A stretch of DNA of 64,000 nt from NCBI RefSeq assembly GCF_029946515.1, contig NZ_JARZHH010000008.1, positions 124,001 through 188,000 on the forward strand, read 5' to 3'. This DNA comes from Polyangium sp. 6x1 (GTDB taxonomy: Bacteria > Myxococcota_A > Polyangia > Polyangiales > Polyangiaceae). Numbering within the stretch: position 1 is the stretch's first letter; each line of letters opens with the position of its first letter. Of the stretch, positions 28,286 through 36,862 are shown in pieces. A program made the position numbers and the translations under genes. The notes under the pieces were generated by a model. The model was not told where the DNA came from. It saw nothing but the letters and a program-made list of their open reading frames with translations, and ran no database searches.

Positions 28286-28304
28286 GAGCTGTTTCGTGGT
28301 GGAC

Positions 28305-28346
28305 AAAAAAGCGAGAGCGCCGATCGGGCCTGCCGATCAGCGCTCT
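28305..28346 (-). terminator. Rho-independent terminator of XRE copy 2
   Basis: On the minus strand a long GC-rich stem (outer arms AGAGCGC and GCGCTCT, inner arms GATCGG and CCGATC) is followed by CGC and six T. It begins 27 bp after the copy 2 stop. The structure insulates copy 1 from read-through. Confidence 0.8.
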
Positions 28347-28372
28347 CTGGGTGATTTTGGGGTGGGACGCGA

Positions 28373-28708
28373 TTACTTGCGAGCGGCGACCTGCGCCTGG
28401 ATCTGGCGGCGCAGCTTCCTCACCTCGGTCTGCGGCAGGTAGCGGAGGAGCTCGGCCGCGTGGGCGCGCTCGTCCTCCGCCGCGAACGTGAGGAGGTACA
28501 TCGGCGGCACGCCGAAGCCCTGCGCGAGCCGGGCGATCGTGCCGATCGTGATCGCGGCGAGGCCATGCTCGACGCTCGAGAGGTGGCCCTTCGAGAGCTC
28601 GCTCGCGTCGGCGAGCGCCGCGAGGGACATGTTCATTTCGTACCGGAGCTCGCGGATACGGGCGCCAACCTGGAGTGCAAACGCATCGGGAGTGGAACGT
28701 CGGGGCAT
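28373..28708 (-). CDS. XRE-family transcriptional regulator, copy 2
   Basis: A 111-aa paralogue of the gene at 27682-28017. The HTH (LQVGARIRELRYEMNMSLAAL, ADASELSKGHLSSVEHGLAAI, IARLAQGFGVPPMYLLTF) and the C-terminal tail are nearly unchanged, with the last 24 residues identical. Substitutions cluster in helix 1, helix 4 and the linker (K to Y-E, D to Q, K to H). The start is at MPRRS, as for copy 1. A strong terminator follows, and its own inverted repeat lies upstream at 28900-28924, so each copy is a complete transcription unit created by tandem duplication of about 690 bp. Confidence 0.88.
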   Translation of the reverse strand: MPRRSTPDAFALQVGARIRELRYEMNMSLAALADASELSKGHLSSVEHGLAAITIGTIARLAQGFGVPPMYLLTFAAEDERAHAAELLRYLPQTEVRKLRRQIQAQVAARK

Positions 28709-28899
28709 GTGGATGTGGTTCTCGGTTCGCCCTCGCGGACGCGCCGACCGGCCTCCTTCTCGCCGGGAATCCAAGGGTCTTTCTTGCTGGTGAAGCTCTC
28801 GATCGTCCGGCCTCTCCGCGCTCACCGCGCTCTCGGCTCGGCACGACCGGGAACGAATATGCACCGCATTGGACGAACCCGCACCGAAAAACGTGATCC

Positions 28900-28924
28900 T
28901 GGTAGGACAGCAATTGTCCCACCA
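28900..28924 (-). promoter_or_regulatory. Inverted-repeat operator candidate upstream of XRE copy 2
   Basis: Arms TGGTAGGACA and TGTCCCACCA face each other across 5 nt, 192 bp before the start of copy 2. A neighbouring conserved block (GACGAACCCGCAC, then GAAAAA) at 28871-28890 is shared with copy 1 (28175-28193) and may belong to the promoter. Confidence 0.5.
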
Positions 28925-28993
28925 TGCACAGGCGCGGCAGTGAGAGGAGGGAAAACGCGAGGCGGATCGGACGGTTTTCGTCCTAGCCCGCGT

Positions 28994-29245
28994 TCACTTG
29001 CGGCGACGGCGGACGATTGCGCCGGTCGCGAGCGAGAGGAGCACGAGAAAGCCCCCGCCCGGGGGCAGCTCGGGGGTGACGGCGCGGCAGCCGCAGCCGG
29101 AAGCCTCGTTCACGCTGGGATCGACGTCGCCCACGGGCGGCTCGCAGGCGTCGCCGAGGCCGTCTTCGTCGGTATCGGTCTGCGAGAAGTTTTCAACCTC
29201 GGGGCAATTGTCGACATCGCCGCACACGCCGTCGCCGTCAATGCA
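28994..29245 (-). pseudogene. TSP3-repeat/MYXO-CTERM tail, out of frame with the upstream secreted protein
   Basis: This frame reads [20 protein letters not shown], a thrombospondin type 3-like calcium-binding repeat, then [14 protein letters not shown], and ends with [15 protein letters not shown], a hydrophobic span and RRRRK. That last part matches the MYXO-CTERM sorting tail (Cys, membrane span, Arg cluster). It lacks its own signal peptide, while the gene ending at 29238 has a signal peptide but no anchor. The two frames overlap by a few bases and differ by one position. I read it as the displaced C-terminus of that protein; a separate small gene starting with GTG at 29227 is the alternative. 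Confidence 0.6.
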
Positions 29246-29912
29246 GGACGATCGTGGGGCGCTCTTCGCCGGGCAGCCAGAGCTCGGAGATGGTCGCGAA
29301 CGTGTCTTCCCGCATGTACCAGCACTTCCAGCCGCAGGAGGCCCAGCTCGCGATGCTCAGCACGCGGCGATCGCCTCTGCGCACGGGAAACACCACGTGC
29401 AGGCCGTCGAAGGTCTTGTCGATCTCCTTGCCCGTGAAATCGGTGCCCTTGCCCTTGACCTTGAAGTCCGAGATCGAGACGTCCTGCTCGGAGCCGCCGA
29501 CGACGCGGAGGCCCTTGAACTCGTTCGACGGATCCTTGCAGGAAATACGGAGCCATTCGCGGACCGCGGACGCGGTGCAATGCTCGCTTGGCCGGAGAAG
29601 CTCGAGCGGCGCGGCTTTCTCCCATTCCTCGGCCGTGGGTTTGTCGGACGTCGCCTCGGGGGGAGACCACTCCGCGAGCGGAGGCCCGCTCGGCTCCGCG
29701 GGAGCAGCGGCCGGCCCGTCGGCCGGCGCGTCGGCGGAGGCGCGCGGAGGCCCGGCGGCAGCGTAGCCAGAGGCGTAGGCGGACGCAGAGGCGCGCGCAG
29801 GCGCGGCGGCGGGCGCGGGGGCCTCCTCGGCCACGGCGAACGAGAAGAAGGCGAAGAGGACCAGGAAAGGCGGCGAAAAGGCCAGGGCGCGGCGCACGTT
29901 GGAGTTCGTCAT
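29238..29912 (-). CDS. Secreted protein, probably truncated by frameshift before its MYXO-CTERM tail
   Basis: A 224-aa protein with an N-terminal signal peptide ([22 protein letters not shown]), an Ala/Pro-rich linker to about residue 70, and a beta-rich domain ([62 protein letters not shown]). It stops at 29238, exactly where the next frame begins a calcium-binding repeat and anchor. The ATG overlaps the stop of the upstream cytochrome gene as ATGA, so the two are translationally coupled. The domain recurs in myxobacterial surface proteins, but I cannot name it. Confidence 0.8.
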   Translation of the reverse strand: MTNSNVRRALAFSPPFLVLFAFFSFAVAEEAPAPAAAPARASASAYASGYAAAGPPRASADAPADGPAAAPAEPSGPPLAEWSPPEATSDKPTAEEWEKAAPLELLRPSEHCTASAVREWLRISCKDPSNEFKGLRVVGGSEQDVSISDFKVKGKGTDFTGKEIDKTFDGLHVVFPVRRGDRRVLSIASWASCGWKCWYMREDTFATISELWLPGEERPTIVLH

Positions 29913-32083
29913 AACGTCTTCAGGAAGGCGACGAGCGCCGCCCGATCCTCCTTGGAAAGTTGATCCGTATGGCCCATGCGCTTGCCATTGCGCTCGACGA
30001 GCTCTTCGAGCGTGGCCGCGCTGCCGTCGTGGTAATAGGGCGCGCTGCCGGCGAGGTAGAGCAGCGAGGGCGTCTTGAACTTCCAGTCGTCGAGCGACTC
30101 CGGTTCGAACCGCGCCTTGTCGAATGCCCACGGCCCGAGCCCCACGAGAGCGCGGTTCGTGTAGTCGGTCTTCGGCAGATGGCAGGTCGCGCAGCCGACG
30201 TTGGGGTCGTTGAAGAGCACCTCGCCGCGCTTTTCCGCGTCGGTCTTCTCGTGGTTGTCGCGCGGGGGCGGGACGAGGCCATGACGCGCGAAGGCGGCGA
30301 TGGCCTCGGCGCGCGGGATCGTCTTGTCCGCGGAATAACTGAGCGGGCCGCCGCCGAGCCAGCGGTGAAGGCCAAAGCCGACGATCACGCGGTGCTTCAG
30401 GTTCGGGCTTTCGCCCTTCCAGCCATAAGGTCCGAACGCGGCGACACGGCCCGCGAGCATCGGCGTCTGGCGCGGGACGCCCTTCAAGAAGCCCTCGAAC
30501 GCCTGCTTGTCCTCGAAGGCATGCATGGCGTAGGGCTCGTGCTTGCCCTTTTCGTCGAAGCTCTCGCGGATGTCCTCGTGCCAGACGTGACCGTCGTCGC
30601 GCCCGTCGGGGTGGCAGCCAGCGCAGCCATACGAGCCGCTCAGGAGCCAGTCGCGCGCATTGTAATAAAGCCGGCGGCCGATGGCGGCCTGCTCCGGCAA
30701 GGGATCCGGGCCGAGGGAGAACGTGCCAGGGGGCCTGGTTTCGTAGGGCGTGCGTTTGTCGTAGGCGTCGAGCGCGACGATCGCGAGGTCGTGGCTCGAT
30801 CGGCAGAACACGAAGGCCGTGCCCTCGTCCTCGGCGAGCGCGATTCCGGTGGGCGCGCCGCAGCGGGTGGTGCCGGGCTTGTCGTCGTCGGTGCTGCCGC
30901 CGCCGAGGTCGTACTTGCGAAGGGCGCCGAGCGAGGGATCGAGGGAGAGCGCGTCGAGCTCGACGAGCATGTCGGTGCCTTCGCTCGCCACGAGGAGCGT
31001 GCGCGTCTTCTTGCGATACACGACGGCGCGAGGCTGGACGAAGAGCTCGCCGATCTGCGAGGGCGCCGGGCCCGTGAGGTGCGGGTCGGCCTCTTCGAAC
31101 CCGAATTCGCCGAGGGTCTTCTGGAACGCCTTCGATTGCATGACGAACCAGCGCGGCGCGCGCACGGCGAGCGGGCTCTCGTCCGCGATCGAGAGGATGT
31201 CGACGGTGTTTTGCCCATTCCACGCGCTCTCGCCCATGGCGCCGAGCGCCTGGCGCGGGACGAAGAGGCGCGCGCCGTCGGGCGAGAGGACGGCCGAATA
31301 CGCGAGCGTCGCCGCCTCGCGCCGCACCGGATCGGGCGGGGTGCGCAAGGGCGCGGCCGGGAAAGGGACGTCCTTGACGCGGGCCTCGCCGTCGACGGCG
31401 TCGATGCGCGAGAGCGTGGCGCGGACGAGGTGCGTGACATACGCGGTTTTCCCGTCCGGCAAGGCGACGACGGCGCGAGGCTCGCGCGGGACGTCGAGGG
31501 TCCAGCGCTTCTTCAATGTCTTGAGGTCGACGGCCGAGACCGCGTGCGTCCACGCGGAGGTGACGATCGCGGTGGATTCGTCGGGGGTGATCGCGAGGCC
31601 CCAGGCGTCGGCCGGGAGCTCGACACGGCCGATCTCGACGAGGCCCGCCGCGGGATCGGGGCGCATGACGAGCAAGAGGCCCGGGCCTTCGTAAGGCGAG
31701 GCAGGATCGTCGGTCTTGCGAATGCCGCGGACCGTGACGAGGACGCGGTCGTCGAGGGCGAGGACGGCCGCTGGGGGGCCGGGCATCTTGACGGCGACGG
31801 GCGGGTTCTGGGCGTCGGCGGGGAGCGCGATGCGCCGGACGACCTGCTGGTCCTCGTCCGCGAGCCAGAGCGCCGGCCCTTCGGGCGATCGGACGAGCGC
31901 GCCGCCCTCGCGTACGAGCGGCGGCTTTCGCGCGGGCGCAGGCGACGCGCCCGGGGCCGCGTTCGAGGCGGAGGGCTCAGGGGTTTTCTCGGTCGGCGAG
32001 GTCGAATCGCCGGATTTGCAGGCGGCGAGGGCCGCGAGCGAGGTGAAGGCGGCGAGGAGGAAGGTGGACGCGGTGGTTCGCAT
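29909..32083 (-). CDS. Beta-propeller/di-haem cytochrome c lipoprotein (MauG/CcpA-like C-terminus)
   Basis: A 724-aa lipoprotein (lipobox LAALAAC). Residues about 55-400 are YncE-like propeller repeats (LVRSPEGPALWLADEDQQVV, LAITPDESTAIVTSAWTHAV, VVALPDGKTAYVTHL). The C-terminal third has two c-type haem sites, CAGCH near residue 486 and CATCH near 632, with SLLYLAGSAPYYHDGSAATLEE, a segment typical of di-haem cytochrome c peroxidases and MauG proteins. It is expected on the periplasmic or outer surface, oxidising an unknown partner. The downstream secreted protein gene overlaps it by ATGA and is the best candidate partner. Confidence 0.88.
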   Translation of the reverse strand: MRTTASTFLLAAFTSLAALAACKSGDSTSPTEKTPEPSASNAAPGASPAPARKPPLVREGGALVRSPEGPALWLADEDQQVVRRIALPADAQNPPVAVKMPGPPAAVLALDDRVLVTVRGIRKTDDPASPYEGPGLLLVMRPDPAAGLVEIGRVELPADAWGLAITPDESTAIVTSAWTHAVSAVDLKTLKKRWTLDVPREPRAVVALPDGKTAYVTHLVRATLSRIDAVDGEARVKDVPFPAAPLRTPPDPVRREAATLAYSAVLSPDGARLFVPRQALGAMGESAWNGQNTVDILSIADESPLAVRAPRWFVMQSKAFQKTLGEFGFEEADPHLTGPAPSQIGELFVQPRAVVYRKKTRTLLVASEGTDMLVELDALSLDPSLGALRKYDLGGGSTDDDKPGTTRCGAPTGIALAEDEGTAFVFCRSSHDLAIVALDAYDKRTPYETRPPGTFSLGPDPLPEQAAIGRRLYYNARDWLLSGSYGCAGCHPDGRDDGHVWHEDIRESFDEKGKHEPYAMHAFEDKQAFEGFLKGVPRQTPMLAGRVAAFGPYGWKGESPNLKHRVIVGFGLHRWLGGGPLSYSADKTIPRAEAIAAFARHGLVPPPRDNHEKTDAEKRGEVLFNDPNVGCATCHLPKTDYTNRALVGLGPWAFDKARFEPESLDDWKFKTPSLLYLAGSAPYYHDGSAATLEELVERNGKRMGHTDQLSKEDRAALVAFLKTL

Positions 32084-32173
32084 CGGCGGGATCCCGGTAC
32101 GCCCCAGGGTACCCCGACATTCCAGCCGAGGGCTACTGCCGGTCGCGGGCGCCGCGCGAAGTAAATGCGTTTG

Positions 32174-33610
32174 TCAGGGTGATCCGTTGCCGGCGAGGAT
32201 GGCGTGCGCGACGAATCCGAGGACGAACCCGACGCCGAGCGCGACGAGGCCAAACGCAAAGGCGGCGCGGCGCGGGACGGCGTCGGACGGAATGACGACG
32301 GCCGGCGCGGCCCGCGGGACGCCCGCCATTTCGCCGAAGCCGACGACGGGAGGACGACCAAGCGGCGGGGCGACGGGGGGCGCCGCAATCGGCGCAGCGA
32401 CGGGCGGCGGCGCGACGGGCGGCGTGAGGATCACTTGCGGCGGGGCCGCAACCGGCGCGACCGCGGGCATTCCGAACGCGGGAGACGGGCGGCGGAGGGC
32501 CGACGGAGGGCCCGGGTCGGGAATGTCGGTGACGGCCGGCATCGGCACGGTGAGCGCGGGGGACGGGCGCTTTAGCGAGGCCGAAGGACCGAGGCGCGCG
32601 GAGGCAGGAGACGGGGCCATGGGCGAAGGCGCGGCGGGCGCGCCGTAGGCGAGCTGCGTGGGGGCGGAGCCGAGGAGCGAGGAGACGGGCGCCGCCTGGG
32701 TGGGCGCGTCGACGTCCGAGCCTTGCGGGCGCGCGAGCGCGCGGGCCTCGGCGAGGTCCTTCAGCATGGGCTCGATGCCCTCGTACCGCTCGGCAGGCCT
32801 GCGCTTCACGGCGCGCATGACGATCGCGGAGAGGCGCTCGGCCGCGGGATCCTTGCGGGCGAGCGCGATGGGCGGGGCCTCGTCGCTGAGCTTCTGGCGC
32901 GCGTACGCGAGGTCGTCCTGGTCGCCGAAGACGTTCCGGCCCGAGGCGGCGCGGTAGAGGATCGCGCCGAGCGCGTAGACGTCGGCGGCGCCGCTGACCT
33001 CGCGCGAATTCAGGAATTGCTCGGGCGCCATGTACGGGATGGTGCCGACGGCCATGTCCGCGCGGGTGATGCCGGTGAGCGTCTCTTCCTGGCCGCGTTT
33101 GTCCTCGGCCGGATCGAGGAGGCGGGCGAGGCCGAAATCGATCAGCACGGCGCGCCGCTCGCCGCTCGACAAGCGCCGCAGGATGACGTTCTCGGGTTTG
33201 ACGTCGCGGTGGATGATGCTGGCGCGGTGCAGGTCGGCGATGGCGCGCGCGACGCCCTCGCCGATGTCGAGGACCTCCTCGACGGCGAGCGTGCCCTGCT
33301 TGTCGAGGAGATCGGCGAGGGACAATCCCTCGACGTACTCCATCACGAGCAAGAGGCCGAAGTCGGGATCGGTCGTTTGTTCGACGACGCGCGAGACGTG
33401 GTCGCTCTCGATCTTGCCGAGGAGGAGTGCTTCGCGTCGGAAACGCGTGACGAGATGATGATCCCGCGCGGCGTCGGGCAGGAGGCGCTTGATCGCGACC
33501 TGCGCGCCCCCCACCTGCGCGCCGATCCACACCTCGCCCATACCGCCCTCGGCGATCTTGCGCTCGAGGCGGTACTTCCCCCCAATCATCGCCCCCGGGA
33601 CGAAGTCCAT
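32174..33610 (-). CDS. Membrane-anchored Ser/Thr protein kinase (PknB-type)
   Basis: A 478-aa protein. The kinase domain occupies about residues 10-275: KIAEGGMGEVWIG (P-loop), VAIKRLL (catalytic Lys), HRDVKPEN (catalytic loop), DFGLARLL and GTIPYMAPEQF. A Pro/Ala-rich juxtamembrane linker of about 150 residues leads to one C-terminal membrane span (FAFGLVALGVGFVLGFVAHAIL) with a very short extracytoplasmic end, so there is no external sensor domain. TAGCAT lies 8 nt before ATG 33610, suggesting a leaderless mRNA. The gene upstream (33674-34270) encodes a lipoprotein on the same strand. Confidence 0.93.
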   Translation of the reverse strand: MDFVPGAMIGGKYRLERKIAEGGMGEVWIGAQVGGAQVAIKRLLPDAARDHHLVTRFRREALLLGKIESDHVSRVVEQTTDPDFGLLLVMEYVEGLSLADLLDKQGTLAVEEVLDIGEGVARAIADLHRASIIHRDVKPENVILRRLSSGERRAVLIDFGLARLLDPAEDKRGQEETLTGITRADMAVGTIPYMAPEQFLNSREVSGAADVYALGAILYRAASGRNVFGDQDDLAYARQKLSDEAPPIALARKDPAAERLSAIVMRAVKRRPAERYEGIEPMLKDLAEARALARPQGSDVDAPTQAAPVSSLLGSAPTQLAYGAPAAPSPMAPSPASARLGPSASLKRPSPALTVPMPAVTDIPDPGPPSALRRPSPAFGMPAVAPVAAPPQVILTPPVAPPPVAAPIAAPPVAPPLGRPPVVGFGEMAGVPRAAPAVVIPSDAVPRRAAFAFGLVALGVGFVLGFVAHAILAGNGSP

Positions 33611-33673
33611 CGGCCGCGATGCTACCCGAGGTCGGGCCCCTAGCACGAGGTTTTGGCGTAGAAAGACGCCCAC

Positions 33674-34270
33674 CTAAGGCTTGGGGTTGTATTCGACGGT
33701 CAGGGAAAACGTGTCGACACTGTCGACGACACAACCGCGGCGCAGGCGAACGCTGAACGTGTAGAGGTTCGACCCGCGCAGGTACTGGGAGGGATCGACG
33801 CCGAAACGAACGATGCCCGTTCCGCACTCGTCCGCAGGGAGCGCGAGCGGCGAGGTCTCGCAGGTGGTCGCCTTGTGCGCCGGAGTGTCGCAGCGCTCGA
33901 GCTCGAGCACGTAGCCGCCCTGCGGTTCGACGGGCACGCGGGTGGCATACTCGGCGAACCACGTGACGCCGACAGCCTGCGAGATCTGGAACTTCGGGTC
34001 CGGCGCGCTGACCCACGCTGCGCGCGCATGCGGCTCGCCCTCGCCGAGGAGCGTGCCGCACGGATCGTTCGGGTCGACTTCGCTGCCCGGTTCGAGGCCG
34101 CCGCGCTCGGCGCATTCGCCCGCGTCGGATCCTCCGTCCCGCCGTTCGAAGTCGCCCGGCCCTTGCGCAGCATCGTCGTCACGTGCTTGTTCCTGACAAC
34201 CGGAGACGGCGAGGAGCAGCAAAAGCGCAGCCTGGGACAGCAGGAACGGCCGAAGCGTCGTCGAATGCAT
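33674..34270 (-). CDS. Putative lipoprotein
   Basis: A 198-aa protein with a signal peptide ending in the lipobox VSGC. A short acidic, low-complexity segment follows (ARDDDAAQGPGDFERRDGGSD). The rest appears to be a beta-sandwich with Cys pairs (CDTPAHKATTC, DEC, RRGC) and ends SLTVEYNPKP, as in extracellular Ig- or fibronectin-like domains. A Shine-Dalgarno-like AGGTCGGAAGG precedes the ATG at 34270. It is divergent from the metalloprotease lipoprotein gene at 34382. No family assigned. Confidence 0.78.
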   Translation of the reverse strand: MHSTTLRPFLLSQAALLLLLAVSGCQEQARDDDAAQGPGDFERRDGGSDAGECAERGGLEPGSEVDPNDPCGTLLGEGEPHARAAWVSAPDPKFQISQAVGVTWFAEYATRVPVEPQGGYVLELERCDTPAHKATTCETSPLALPADECGTGIVRFGVDPSQYLRGSNLYTFSVRLRRGCVVDSVDTFSLTVEYNPKP

Positions 34271-34345
34271 GATGCCTTCCGACCTCTGCAATCGAGATGC
34301 CCGAAAACGACGGGGACAGACGCCGGAGAAACACGGCGCGGGGCG

Positions 34346-34375
34346 TTGACGGAGCGGACAGGCCTTCGATACTTT
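34346..34375 (+). promoter_or_regulatory. Promoter of the HEWGH lipoprotein operon, predicted leaderless
   Basis: TTGACG (34346-34351) and TACTTT (34370-34375, or ATACTT one base earlier for a 17-nt spacer) precede ATG 34382 by 6 nt. The transcription start should coincide with the start codon. It lies in the 111-bp gap to the divergent lipoprotein. Confidence 0.6.
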
Positions 34376-34381
34376 CGTGAG

Positions 34382-36004
34382 ATGTTCGGCGCGGGATCCG
34401 CACGTTCGGGATATCGGCTGGCGGCGCTGTTCGTGCTCGGCGCGTTCTCGCTCGCAGGCTGCGGCAGCGACGAGCCCGCGGCGAAGCCGGGCGGGACGGG
34501 TGAGCCACCTCCGACCGAGAAGCCGCGGCTCTCGGGGTCGCTTCTATACGAGCACGTAGCGTACGACCGCGTGGCGGACGGGCTCGACTATTCGAAGGTG
34601 GAGCAGAAGCCGATCCGCGGGGCGCGCGTGGCGCTGCTCGACGCGGCGAACGAGGCGGTGCTCGCCGAGACGACCTCGGACGCGATGGGCCGGTACGCCT
34701 TCGACTGGGAGGGCACGGCGCAGGTGAAGATCTGGGTCTACGCCGAGACGATGGAGCCCTCCATCGCCGTCGTGGACAACACGGCGAACGACGCGGCGTA
34801 CGTGCTCTCGAGCAACGAGATCGTGGCCGACGAGCCGAAGTCGCTCGACGTGGTGGCGACGACGGGGTGGACGGGTGTTTCGTACGGCAAACCGCGGCTC
34901 GCGGCGCCGTTCTCGGTGCTCGACGCGGCCTACACGGCGGCGCGGCGGTTCCTCGACGAGACGACGCCGCCGCCCGTGTTCCCGAAGCTCGAGATCAACT
35001 GGAGCGTGGACAACCGGCCCGAGGACGGGGACCTCTCGATCGGCCAGATCGGGACCTCGCACTGGGGCGACGGGGAGATCTACGTGCTCGGCAAGGAGAA
35101 CGTGGACACCGACGAGTTCGATACGCACGTGCTGGTGCACGAGTGGGGGCACTCGTTCGAGGAGCACATCACGCGCTCCGATAGCTGGGGCGGCTCGCAC
35201 GGGTTCGGCGACGTGCTCGATCCGCGGCTCGCGTTCAGCGAGGGGTTCTGCAACGCGCTCTCCGCGATGATCCTCGATCCGGACACGGTCTACACCGACG
35301 CGATGGGCGTCGGGCAGAAGGACGGGTTCTGGGAGGACATCGAGAAGAACGACACGAGCCAGTCCTCCAAGCCCGGCTGGTACTCGGAGACGACGGTGCA
35401 GAACGTGGTGTTCGACGCGTACGACGGGTACGCGGAGGCCTTCGACGGCGTCGAGCTCAAGCTGCAAGGCGTGTACGCGGTGATGATCGGCGATCTGAAG
35501 TCGACGCCGGCGATGACGACGCTCTTCCCGTTCGTCGCGGGGCTGAAGAGCGCGCATCCGGAGGCGGCGACCGCGATCGACGCGCTCGTCGGGCACCACG
35601 GCGCGGGCAGCTCGTTCGGGATCGATCCGGTGACGGACGCGTGGGGCACGGGCGAGACGCACACGGCCGGCGATCCCGGGGCGCTGCCGGTGTTCGTGCC
35701 GGTCGCGGCGAACGAGTCGGTCACGCTCACGCTGATCGGCGGGCTCGATCCGGCGCTGCTCGGTCAGAACCGGTTCCTCCGCGTGAAGGGCACGGGCGGG
35801 ACGCTGAAGGTGAGCTCGAGCTCGACGAGCGACGTCGACCTTTACGTGTATCTGCGCGGCAAGGAGCTCGACAAAGCGGAGTCGACGAGCGGCGAGGAGA
35901 CGGTGTCGTTCGCCACGACCGCCGGCGAGGACTACGTGGTCAACGTGGCGGGCTACGGAGAAATTTCGGGGCCGTACGAAGTGAAGATCGAGGTCCTGCC
36001 ATGA
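34382..36004 (+). CDS. Lipoprotein zinc metalloprotease (HEWGH zincin)
   Basis: A 540-aa putative lipoprotein with lipobox SLAGC (Cys at about 23). Residues 55-150 look like a carboxypeptidase-regulatory (CarbopepD_reg) domain (PIRGARVALLDAANEAVLAET, GRYAFDWEG). A central zincin domain carries LVHEWGHSFEEH (near residue 248), with SEGFCNALSAMI downstream as possible third ligand region. The C-terminal 100 residues form a PPC-like domain (FLRVKGTGGTLKVSSSSTSD VDLYVYLRG in order). It probably acts at the cell surface on proteins or peptides. Its stop overlaps the next ATG (ATGA), so the downstream lipoprotein is coupled. Confidence 0.88.
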   Translation: MFGAGSARSGYRLAALFVLGAFSLAGCGSDEPAAKPGGTGEPPPTEKPRLSGSLLYEHVAYDRVADGLDYSKVEQKPIRGARVALLDAANEAVLAETTSDAMGRYAFDWEGTAQVKIWVYAETMEPSIAVVDNTANDAAYVLSSNEIVADEPKSLDVVATTGWTGVSYGKPRLAAPFSVLDAAYTAARRFLDETTPPPVFPKLEINWSVDNRPEDGDLSIGQIGTSHWGDGEIYVLGKENVDTDEFDTHVLVHEWGHSFEEHITRSDSWGGSHGFGDVLDPRLAFSEGFCNALSAMILDPDTVYTDAMGVGQKDGFWEDIEKNDTSQSSKPGWYSETTVQNVVFDAYDGYAEAFDGVELKLQGVYAVMIGDLKSTPAMTTLFPFVAGLKSAHPEAATAIDALVGHHGAGSSFGIDPVTDAWGTGETHTAGDPGALPVFVPVAANESVTLTLIGGLDPALLGQNRFLRVKGTGGTLKVSSSSTSDVDLYVYLRGKELDKAESTSGEETVSFATTAGEDYVVNVAGYGEISGPYEVKIEVLP

Positions 36005-36531
36005 AGAGAGGGAACGAGATGCGCGCGCTCTGGATGCTCGCTTGTGTCGCGGCTGCGTGCGGGACGGTCGATCGGAAGGAGCCCGATCACGGTAGCCCCG
36101 AGGCGCCGAGCGCCGAGGCGAAGGCCGAGGAGAGGGGCGAGGTCCGGACGAAGAAGCCGGGGGCGCCCGTGAAGGTCGAGGGGAGGCTCTCCACGTCGAA
36201 CGCGCTCCTGACGGTCGACTTCGAGCAAGACGCGACCGACGTGACCGTGGAGGTCTGGGGCGTGGACGGGCTCGTCGTGACGAGCGCGAAGGAGCCCGTG
36301 CAGAACCGGCGCTTCGGCAGGGGCGAGTCGCTCGACGTGGAGGTGGCGTTCACGGCGCCGGCGACGCGGGCCGATCTCGCGGTGCGGGTGCGCGGGACGT
36401 TCGAGGGCCGCGTGCGCGAGCGAGTGCAGTCGTTCACCGTGAACGCGGAGGCGCCGAGCCTGACGCAGCCGCCAGGAGAGATTCGTACGGGGCCGGACGG
36501 AAGACGCGTGCGGGTGATGACGGCGGAGTAA
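36001..36531 (+). CDS. Small lipoprotein coupled to the metalloprotease
   Basis: A 176-aa protein with signal peptide and lipobox (LACVAAAC). A charged linker of about 35 residues precedes a beta-rich C-terminal domain (LLTVDFEQDATDVTVEVWGV, SLDVEVAFTAPATRADLAVR, RVRGTFEGRVRERVQSFTVN) of Ig-like appearance. ATG 36001 overlaps the metalloprotease stop; a second in-frame ATG at 36019 has GAGAGGGA 6 nt upstream and may be the true start. The coupling suggests the two proteins act together at the outer membrane, possibly as protease and inhibitor or chaperone; this is inference. Confidence 0.82.
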   Translation: MKRGNEMRALWMLACVAAACGTVDRKEPDHGSPEAPSAEAKAEERGEVRTKKPGAPVKVEGRLSTSNALLTVDFEQDATDVTVEVWGVDGLVVTSAKEPVQNRRFGRGESLDVEVAFTAPATRADLAVRVRGTFEGRVRERVQSFTVNAEAPSLTQPPGEIRTGPDGRRVRVMTAE

Positions 36532-36548
36532 CGGCGCAGGCAGGGGCG

Positions 36549-36849
36549 GTCCGGCTTCGACGGGGGTCGAGGGTGAGCGAAGGCGGAGAGGGTCCGGCTC
36601 GGCTGAGGGTCGAGGCGCGGCGCGGGTGGAGGGGGTCCGGCTTCGCTGGGGGTCGATGTCGGCGCGGCTACAGGACGGACCGGCTTCGCTGGGGGTCGAT
36701 GTCGGGGTGGCTACAGGAGGGTCCGGCTTCGCTGGGGGTCGATGTCGGCGCGGACACAGGTGGGTCCGGCTTCGCTGGAGGTCGATGTCGGCGCGGACAC
36801 AGGTGTGTCCGGCTTCGCTGGGGGTCGAGGGTGGCGTCAAGGCTGCGAC
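36549..36849. repeat. 43-bp tandem repeat array, seven units
   Basis: Units start with GTCCGG at 36549, 36592, 36635, 36678 (GACCGG), 36721, 36764 and 36807: a strict 43-bp period. The core is CCGGCTTCGCTGGGGGTCGA followed by TGTCGGCGCGG and a CTACAGG or CACAGG end. The first two units are the most diverged. 43 is not divisible by three, so any translation changes frame each unit, and the array is non-coding. It fills the gap between the lipoprotein gene (ends 36531) and the convergent kinase gene (ends 36863). Confidence 0.9.
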
Positions 36850-36862
36850 AGACGAGCCAACG

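Noticed and set aside
29238-31553. 771-codon minus-strand frame
   Set aside because: The first two-thirds are a shadow of the cytochrome gene in another frame; only the part from 29912 down is real.
32133-34115. 660-codon minus-strand frame
   Set aside because: Shadow of the Ser/Thr kinase gene in another frame; Arg-rich and without motifs.
36549-36849. Possible CRISPR array
   Set aside because: The whole 43-bp unit repeats, without unique spacers, and there are no cas genes in the window.
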